From positions 1 to 64,000 of the forward strand of contig JAYRKL010000007.1 of NCBI GenBank assembly GCA_041905795.1: 64,000 bases of DNA, written 5' to 3'. This document shows, in pieces, positions 59,101 to 64,000 of this stretch. Origin of the DNA: SHVO01 sp041905795. GTDB taxonomy: Bacteria > Pseudomonadota > Alphaproteobacteria > Rhodospirillales > Rhodospirillaceae. The notes beneath the pieces are model-generated. The model did not search any database. It saw only the letters and a program-made list of their open reading frames with translations, and was not told the origin of the DNA. The translations under genes and the position numbers were made by a program. Numbering within the stretch: the stretch's first letter is position 1; each line of letters opens with the position of its first letter.

Positions 59101-61034
59101 TGCAGGAACAGGATTTCACCTGCGCCGGCGTCGGCGACATGTCCGGGGACGTGTTCGGCAACGGCCTGCTGATGTCGCGCCACACACGGCTGCTGGCCGC
59201 CTTCAACCACATGCATATCTTCATCGATCCCAACCCGGATGCGGCGGGGAGCTATAAGGAGCGCGAACGCCTGTTCAACCTGCCGCGCTCGGCCTGGAAC
59301 GACTACAACGCCAAGCTGATCTCCAAGGGCGGCGGCGTCTTCCCGCGCAGCGCCAAGACCATCCTCTTGAGCGCCGAGATGAAGGCGCTCCTGGAACTCA
59401 ACAAGGCCCAGGCCACGCCGGCCGAGATCATGAACGCCATTCTCAAGATGAAGGTGGACCTGCTGTTCTTCGGCGGCATCGGCACCTACGTCAAAAGCAG
59501 TCACGAAAGCCACCTCGACGCCGCCGACCGCGCCAATGACGCCCTCCGCGTCAATGGCGGCGATATACGCGCCAAGGTCATCGGTGAAGGCGCCAACCTG
59601 GGCATGACCCAGCGCGGCCGCATCGAAGCCGCGCTCGCGGGCGTGCGGCTCAATACCGACGCCATAGACAACTCCGCCGGGGTCGACTGTTCGGACCATG
59701 AGGTCAACATCAAGATCCTGCTCAACGCCCAGGTGAAGGCGGGCAAGCTGGCCATGGCGGCGCGCAACAAGCTGCTGGCGGAGATGACCGACGAAGTGGC
59801 GCAGCTGGTCTTACGCGACAACTACCAGCAGACCCAGACCATCAGCATGCTGGAGTACAGGGCGCCGCAGATGATCGACGCCCAGCAGCGCATGATGAAA
59901 CTGCTGGAGCGCGAAGGCCTGTTGAATCGCGAGATCGAATACCTGCCGGCCGATGAAGAGATCCTGGAGCGCGTCAAGGCCGGTCTCGGCCTGACCCGGC
60001 CGGAACTGGCGGTGCTGCTGCCCTACGGCAAGATGTGGCTGTTCGACAAGCTTCTCGACAGCGACTTCCCCGACGACCCGCTGACCGAGGAAGACCTGTT
60101 CAACTACTTCCCCGAACCCCTGCGTAAAAAATACGCCGCCGGCATCGGCAAACACAAACTGCGCCGGGAAATCACCGCCACCGTCATCAACAACAGCTTC
60201 ATCAACCGCGTCGGGCCCTCGTTCCTGACCACCTTGATGGAACGCACCGGCCTCGGCCCGGTGGATGTGGCCAAGGCCTATACCGTGACCCGCGCCGCCT
60301 ATGGCCTGCGCGACCTGTGGAGCGCCATCGAAGCCCTGGACAACAAGGTCCCGGCCCACACCCAGATCGACATGCTGCTGGAAGTGGTGCGCATGCTGGA
60401 ACGCAGCGTGCTGTGGATGCTGCGTCACGTGACGGCGCCGATGGACATGGCCGGCCTCATCAAGACCCTGAAGCCGCGGGTCGAAGCCCTGCGCGACGTG
60501 CTGAGCGAGGTCTGGACCGACGAGGAGGCGGCTTACGCGAAACGCCAGGCCGACGGTTACCGGAAGAGCGGCGTACCGGCGGCGCTGGCCCATCAGGTGG
60601 CGTCGATCTACCGCCTGGCCGCCGCCAACGACATCGCCACCGTCATGGAGTCCACCCGGCAGAACGTCGCCACCGTGGCCAAGGTCTACTTCCTGGTGGG
60701 CGAACGCTTCGGCCTGGGATCCTTGCGCGCCCGCACCGAGGGCTTCGCCCGCATCAGCCATTGGGACCGCCTGGCAGTGTCGGCGGCCATCGAGGAGTTG
60801 TTCTCCCACCAGATCACCATCGCCCGGAAGGTGCTGGAGATGGCGCTGGAAACCAAAGGTTCAAAGCCCTCCGGCCAGAAGGCGGTGGATGCCTGGGTCG
60901 CCGCCCATCAGGCGCGGGTGGATCGCTATGACCAGGTGTTCGCCGAAGTGAAGGCCGCCGACGCCTTGAGCCTGTCCATGCTGACGGTGGCCAATCGCCA
61001 GCTGACGGCGCTCACCGCCGGGACCGGGCCTTGA
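56136..61034 (+). CDS. gdhB: NAD-specific glutamate dehydrogenase, large (180-kDa) class
   Basis: Oxidative deamination of glutamate to 2-oxoglutarate with NAD, a catabolic role. 1632 residues, matching the about 1600-residue class of alpha- and gammaproteobacteria. The N-terminal half holds ACT-like regulatory regions. The catalytic core around residues 790-1180 contains RGGIRWSDRREDFR, VPTGSKGGFVVKQPP with the catalytic lysine near 863, and FSDIANGVSAEYDFWLGDAYASGGS. It also has DMSGDVFGNGLL, FIDPNPD and DLLFFGGIGTYVK. GGGAGG precedes the ATG. The class is often allosterically activated, for example by aspartate. It is monocistronic, ending at a repeat. Confidence 0.96.
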   Translation: MDTARAASLSEHDISAAIEAAVSLAAHKSGAKKARDPALSDFIRQFYRGSPPEDLKARTPEALYAAAASAWDFLQTRAPGETKIKIAERPDGERTVILIANDDMPFLVDSVSCELDRMEAGALLVIHPILTVRRDAGGKLVELCADTPDAGTVPGAHAESLMHVEIPLHGRLEDIERISDNIAAVLNDVRLAVRDWQAMRRETIRFVADFDGPSAGVTADQAAEVSDFLRWLHDDHFTFLGYRRFRFEYKDGTRFLHIEQQHSLGVLTKPSITIFGGVSDDAPAPPQSSAFLDARDVLLIIKANQRSTVHRRSHYDVVAVKIFDDKGKVAGMHMLVGLFTADVYTNSPNFVPVLRRKIDRIRSRVGFRKHSHDGKILQNVMENLPRDELFESSDDYLKQTALGILHLQQRARTAVFLRLDKFERFASVLVYVPRDRFDTALRVAVSDILVKALDGRPSSFFTQVTDSPLARIHYIIATKPGSLPKVDIKELESQIAKAARGWGDDLRAALVKSLGETEGLRISDVFAHAFPASYRERFDPEVALGDIEHVMACAAQKTVCIHVYQAPGAVGGTVHIKIYNLGTPLPLSDVMPVLEHMGFKVIGEEPFHIMPRGSAGGGGPVWMHDFDMTVASQQPVNIAKAKPEIEEAFRRAWAGEMESDGFNRLVPFADLGWRQVVILRAYAKFLRQATFPFSQAYIENAFSAHPAVARLLVELFLTSFDPSLHVPAKTTATAARVTALNDEICAALDTITNADEDRILRRYLNLITNTLRTNYFQRAADGGPKPYLSIKLNSRNIEDLPLPRPMVEVFVYSPRVEAIHLRGGKVARGGIRWSDRREDFRSEILGLVKAQMVKNAVIVPTGSKGGFVVKQPPAAGGREAFQAEGIECYKTLQRGLLDITDNVVNDKIVPPPLVVRKDGDDPYLVVAADKGTASFSDIANGVSAEYDFWLGDAYASGGSAGYDHKAMGITARGAWESVKRHFRETGVDVQEQDFTCAGVGDMSGDVFGNGLLMSRHTRLLAAFNHMHIFIDPNPDAAGSYKERERLFNLPRSAWNDYNAKLISKGGGVFPRSAKTILLSAEMKALLELNKAQATPAEIMNAILKMKVDLLFFGGIGTYVKSSHESHLDAADRANDALRVNGGDIRAKVIGEGANLGMTQRGRIEAALAGVRLNTDAIDNSAGVDCSDHEVNIKILLNAQVKAGKLAMAARNKLLAEMTDEVAQLVLRDNYQQTQTISMLEYRAPQMIDAQQRMMKLLEREGLLNREIEYLPADEEILERVKAGLGLTRPELAVLLPYGKMWLFDKLLDSDFPDDPLTEEDLFNYFPEPLRKKYAAGIGKHKLRREITATVINNSFINRVGPSFLTTLMERTGLGPVDVAKAYTVTRAAYGLRDLWSAIEALDNKVPAHTQIDMLLEVVRMLERSVLWMLRHVTAPMDMAGLIKTLKPRVEALRDVLSEVWTDEEAAYAKRQADGYRKSGVPAALAHQVASIYRLAAANDIATVMESTRQNVATVAKVYFLVGERFGLGSLRARTEGFARISHWDRLAVSAAIEELFSHQITIARKVLEMALETKGSKPSGQKAVDAWVAAHQARVDRYDQVFAEVKAADALSLSMLTVANRQLTALTAGTGP

Positions 61035-61079
61035 AGCATCGCGCCGAAAAGTGTGAAGCGGTTTTCGGCAATAAAGACT
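61033..61079. repeat. Hairpin repeat, copy E (reverse-oriented relative)
   Basis: Stem GCCGAAAA (61043-61050) with TTTTCGGC (61062-61069) around GTGTGAAGCGG. Read on the other strand the loop is CCGCTTCACAC, close to the CCGGTTTCCAC core of copies A-D. It begins right after the TGA of the dehydrogenase gene with AGCATCGCG, and lies between converging genes. Confidence 0.6.
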
Positions 61080-63127
61080 CAGCGCATCATTCTTGATGCG
61101 TGGAGTTGCCATTGACCGCGGAGCGCCCGGTAAAAGTTCTCGGCGAATTTCGGCACGTCGCACAGCGGCGAGACCAGGAACCGCGCCCGGGTCTCGGGCC
61201 GGTGCGCCGAGAGTCCCGGCGGATCGCTCGCCAGCACCTGGGCCTTGTCGACGAAGTCGGCAAGTGATGCGGCCACCCACTGCGGCGAACCGCCGTTGAC
61301 GAGATGCGCCGCGGCGTGGCGCCCGCAAAAACGGTCCCCGGCGATGGTCAGCACCGGCACGCCCATGAGCAAGGCCTCGCAGGTGGTAAGGCCGCCGGAA
61401 TAGGGCGTGGTGTCCAGGATCACATCCACATCGGCGTATTGCGCCAGGAACTCCGGGTGGGGTCCGCCGGTCCGGAAGACCAGGCGCTCGGCGGCGATGC
61501 CGGCATCGGCGAACAGGCCGGCGATGCGCGCCTGGCGGGCCTGGTCCTTGAACAGATAGCCGTTCAGCAAGAAGCGCGATGTCGGAATCGCCTTCAGCAC
61601 CTCCGCCCAGCGGGCGACGGCTTCCGAGCCGATCTTGGTGACTTCGCTGAAGGTGCCGAACGTGACGGCGCCGTTCTTGAGCACCGGCGCCGCCGTCACG
61701 CCCGGTGCATAGAGCGGTGGGCGGTAGCAGACATAGTCGGGCGCGAAGCGGATGACCGTCTCGACGTAGAACGCATCGTCCTCCGGCGGCGTGTGATGGG
61801 CGTCCCCGAATAGCACGTCCATGGCCGCGAGGCCGCGGGTGTTGACATAGTCGCCCCAGGCCACCTGCAGCGGCGCGGGCCGGGCCGCGAACACCGGCAA
61901 TCGATTATTGGGGGCGTGGCCGGAGAGATCGATCAGGATATCGATGCGGTCGCGGACAATCAGGGAGGTGAGCGCGTCGTTGGAGAGGCCGCGCACGTCG
62001 CGCCAGTGGTCGCTCGCGGCGCGGAATTCCAAGGTGTGATCGTCGGTGCGCGCGGTGTTGGAATAGCAGAAGATCTCGAAGGTATCGTGGGGCCGCGCCT
62101 GCAGCACCGGCAGGACGAAAAACAGCATGGCGTGGAAGCGGAAATCGCCGGAGACGATGCCGACCTTGAGGCGCCGGCCGGCCGCGGCGCCGTGGACGCC
62201 GATATAGGCGGGCGCGCCGGCGCGGTTATGCGCTAGGCCGAAAGCCCGGTGCTCCGCCAGCAGCGCCTCACGGCTCACGGGCGTGTAGTGCATGCACATG
62301 AGCAGGCTGGAGCGTACCGGCGCCAGCTTGGGATTGAGCGCCAGCACCGCGCGCCTATGAGCAACGGCGTCCAGGGTGCCGTCGTCGGCGAGATCGGCGA
62401 GGCCGACATAGGCCGGCACCAGATCGGGATTGAGCGTGATAGCGGCGCGGAAGGCGTTCTCGGCCTCGGCTTTTTTTCCCGCTTCCGCCAGCACCACGCC
62501 GAGGTTGGCGTGGGCTTCGGCGTGGCCGGGCGCCAGCGCCACTGCCTTGCGGTAGGCGGCTTCCGCCGCGTCGCGGCGTCCGGCGGCATGCAGGGCGTTG
62601 CCGAGATTGAAGCGCAACTCCGCGGACTGCGGCGCATGGGCGACGGCTTCGATCAGCACACTGGCGGCTGATTCGACGTCGCCCATGGCTTTCAGCACCA
62701 CGGCTAGGTTGTTGTAGGCGCCGATGTGATTGGGCCTGAGAGCGATGGCGCACCGGAAGCTGCCGGCCGCGGCTTCCAGATAGCCCGCCTGGCGCTGGGC
62801 GTTGGCAAGATTGAACAGGATGTCGGGTTGATCCGGTAAAGCGGCGTGGGCTTCCGCCATGGCGGCGACCGCTTCCTCGCTGCGGCCCTGGGCGAGCAAA
62901 CCGTTGCCGAGGGTGTTGAGGTAGATGGCGTTGCCGGGCGCGGCGGCGACGGCGTCGCGGGCGTAGGCTTCCGCGTCCTGCTGTTGCCCTTGATCCTGGG
63001 CGATCACTGCCAGCAGATTGCGCGCACCGGCATAATCAGGATGCTTCGCCGGAATCGCGAGCGCGGCCAAACGCGCGGCGTCTTTGTCGCCGGCTTCATA
63101 ACAGGCAATAGCGCGATCGATGTTCAT
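61079..63127 (-). CDS. TPR protein with GT41 (O-GlcNAc transferase-like) domain, third copy
   Basis: Protein of 682 residues with about seven TPR units (1-265) and a GT41 region (315-670). The motif histidine is H332 in VSGDFRFHAM, the lysine is K498 in FSEVTKIGSE, and the donor-site block is LDTTPYSGGLTTCEALLMGVPVLT. It is clearly different from the two copies at 39-44 kb, with more TPRs and a divergent catalytic half. Its ATG overlaps the TGA of an MsbA-like exporter gene upstream (ATGA), so glycosyl transfer and export are coupled in one transcript. Acceptor unknown. Confidence 0.9.
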   Translation of the reverse strand: MNIDRAIACYEAGDKDAARLAALAIPAKHPDYAGARNLLAVIAQDQGQQQDAEAYARDAVAAAPGNAIYLNTLGNGLLAQGRSEEAVAAMAEAHAALPDQPDILFNLANAQRQAGYLEAAAGSFRCAIALRPNHIGAYNNLAVVLKAMGDVESAASVLIEAVAHAPQSAELRFNLGNALHAAGRRDAAEAAYRKAVALAPGHAEAHANLGVVLAEAGKKAEAENAFRAAITLNPDLVPAYVGLADLADDGTLDAVAHRRAVLALNPKLAPVRSSLLMCMHYTPVSREALLAEHRAFGLAHNRAGAPAYIGVHGAAAGRRLKVGIVSGDFRFHAMLFFVLPVLQARPHDTFEIFCYSNTARTDDHTLEFRAASDHWRDVRGLSNDALTSLIVRDRIDILIDLSGHAPNNRLPVFAARPAPLQVAWGDYVNTRGLAAMDVLFGDAHHTPPEDDAFYVETVIRFAPDYVCYRPPLYAPGVTAAPVLKNGAVTFGTFSEVTKIGSEAVARWAEVLKAIPTSRFLLNGYLFKDQARQARIAGLFADAGIAAERLVFRTGGPHPEFLAQYADVDVILDTTPYSGGLTTCEALLMGVPVLTIAGDRFCGRHAAAHLVNGGSPQWVAASLADFVDKAQVLASDPPGLSAHRPETRARFLVSPLCDVPKFAENFYRALRGQWQLHASRMMR

Positions 63128-64000
63128 CCGTCGGCGGCCGCACCGGCGAATTGCAGGCCGTGGAGATGGGCGTAAAGCCCGCCCGAAGCGATCAGCGCCT
63201 GGTGATTGCCGGTTTCGGCGACCCGGCCCTTGTCGACCACCACGATCCGGTCGGCGCTGGCGACGGTGGACAGGCGGTGCGCGATGACCAATGTCGTCCG
63301 CCCCTGCTTGAGGCGCCCCAACGCCGCCTGCACCTGACGCTCGGTCTCGGCGTCGAGGGCGCTGGTGGCTTCATCCAGCAGCAGGATCGGCGCGTTCTTG
63401 AGGATGGCGCGGGCGATGGCGATTCTCTGTCTTTGTCCGCCCGACAGGCTTTGGCCGCGTTCGCCCACCAGGGTGTCGTAGCCTGCGGGCAGGTCGGCGA
63501 TGAAATCATGGGCAAGTGCGGCGCGTGCGGCGTCCTCGATCTCCGTCGCGGTCGCCCCCGGCCGGCCATAGCCGATATTGGCGCGCACGGTGTCGTCGAA
63601 CAGCACGATGTCCTGGCTCACCAGCGCGATGGAGTCACGCAAGGACGCCAGGGAAACGTCGGTCACGTTGACGCCGTCGATGGCGATGGCGCCGGCGTTG
63701 ACGTCGTAGAACCGCGTGATGAGATTGAGGATGGTGGTCTTGCCCGATCCCGACGGCCCGACCAGCGCCGTGGTCTGGCCGGCGGCGGCGGTGAAACTGA
63801 CGCCAGCCAGGACATCGGCGTCGGTGTAAGAGAACGACACGCGGTCGAATTGCACGTCGCCGCGTGTCACCGTCAGCGCCGGAGCGCCGGGTTTTTCCTG
63901 CACGCCGGGCGCGATATCCAGCACCGCGAACAGGCGTTCCGCGCCGGCGATGCCTTCGTTGACCGCGGCATTGGCGTTGGAGAGCGCCTTCATCGGCCGG
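63124..64000 (-). CDS. ABC exporter, MsbA-like, C-terminal part (5' truncated by window)
   Basis: The visible 290 residues are the end of the membrane domain (KALSNANAAVNEGIAGAERLFAVLD) and a complete nucleotide-binding domain. Walker A is VGPSGSGKTT, the Q-loop is LVSQDIVLFDD, the signature is LSGGQRQRIAIARAIL, Walker B is LLLDEATSALD and the H-loop is VIAHRLSTV. The frame continues past base 64000, so the ATG at 63993 is internal. Half-exporters of this type flip lipid A, lipid-linked glycans or other lipids. It overlaps the third GT41 gene. Confidence 0.94.
   Translation of the reverse strand, partial: RPMKALSNANAAVNEGIAGAERLFAVLDIAPGVQEKPGAPALTVTRGDVQFDRVSFSYTDADVLAGVSFTAAAGQTTALVGPSGSGKTTILNLITRFYDVNAGAIAIDGVNVTDVSLASLRDSIALVSQDIVLFDDTVRANIGYGRPGATATEIEDAARAALAHDFIADLPAGYDTLVGERGQSLSGGQRQRIAIARAILKNAPILLLDEATSALDAETERQVQAALGRLKQGRTTLVIAHRLSTVASADRIVVVDKGRVAETGNHQALIASGGLYAHLHGLQFAGAAADG

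Overview
The window looks like a GC-rich alphaproteobacterial chromosome. The evidence is an Irr-type Fur-family regulator with an ICE-like operator, a 180-kDa-type NAD-glutamate dehydrogenase, an IalB-family protein, a thioredoxin-like [2Fe-2S] ferredoxin, and CTAG-bounded hairpin repeats of the kind common in alphaproteobacterial intergenic DNA. Genus and family cannot be fixed from what is visible. No phage, transposase, CRISPR array or plasmid functions were seen. Most of the window is ordinary housekeeping and metabolism.

Layout. 0-5 kb: tail of an MsbA-like exporter, two GNAT acetyltransferases, a GT2 glycosyltransferase, ArfB, SufE and a PAS/degenerate-GGDEF/EAL protein. 5-14 kb: a leftward operon running from a fumarylacetoacetase-family hydrolase through a complete peptide ABC importer and a [2Fe-2S] ferredoxin to gamma-glutamyltranspeptidase. 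It is probably a gamma-glutamyl-peptide or peptide scavenging unit, and its binding protein appears to start at CTG. 14-19 kb: a MarR regulator flanked by two perfect palindromes, a cyclic-nucleotide-binding/TPR protein, glycerol kinase and a double cold-shock-domain protein. 20-23.5 kb: irr, an ICE-like operator, rubrerythrin, an eight-cysteine Fe-S oxidoreductase and a DUF3501 protein, which together form a likely iron/peroxide module.

23.5-38 kb: an SH3 protein, a 2-hydroxyacid dehydrogenase, coupled pabB-pabC, IalB/TrmH, a MaoC-CitE pair, succinyl-CoA-type CoA-transferase scoAB, PhhB, a zincin, a UDG, a sirtuin, an LMW-PTP, ThpR, and the tesA|ybbA-ybbP locus. 38-44 kb: a Bax-inhibitor-1 protein, then two GT41 (O-GlcNAc-transferase-like) TPR proteins flanking a TylF-type methyltransferase. 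44-56 kb: tRNA-Thr(CGU), a UbiH-type hydroxylase, a trx-LON-Trm112-DUF971 operon, tRNA-Gly(GCC) with a tandemly duplicated 3' end, two more methyltransferases, two secreted NHL-repeat proteins, a lipoprotein amidase, YccF, SYLF and DUF1993 proteins. 56-64 kb: the 1632-residue glutamate dehydrogenase, then a third GT41/TPR protein coupled to a second MsbA-like exporter that runs off the window.

The most interesting items are the Irr/rubrerythrin/Fe-S/DUF3501 module, the two-palindrome MarR circuit, the GT41-methyltransferase-exporter set, the CTG start, and a repeat family whose hairpins covary and whose ends coincide with the stop codons of neighbouring genes.
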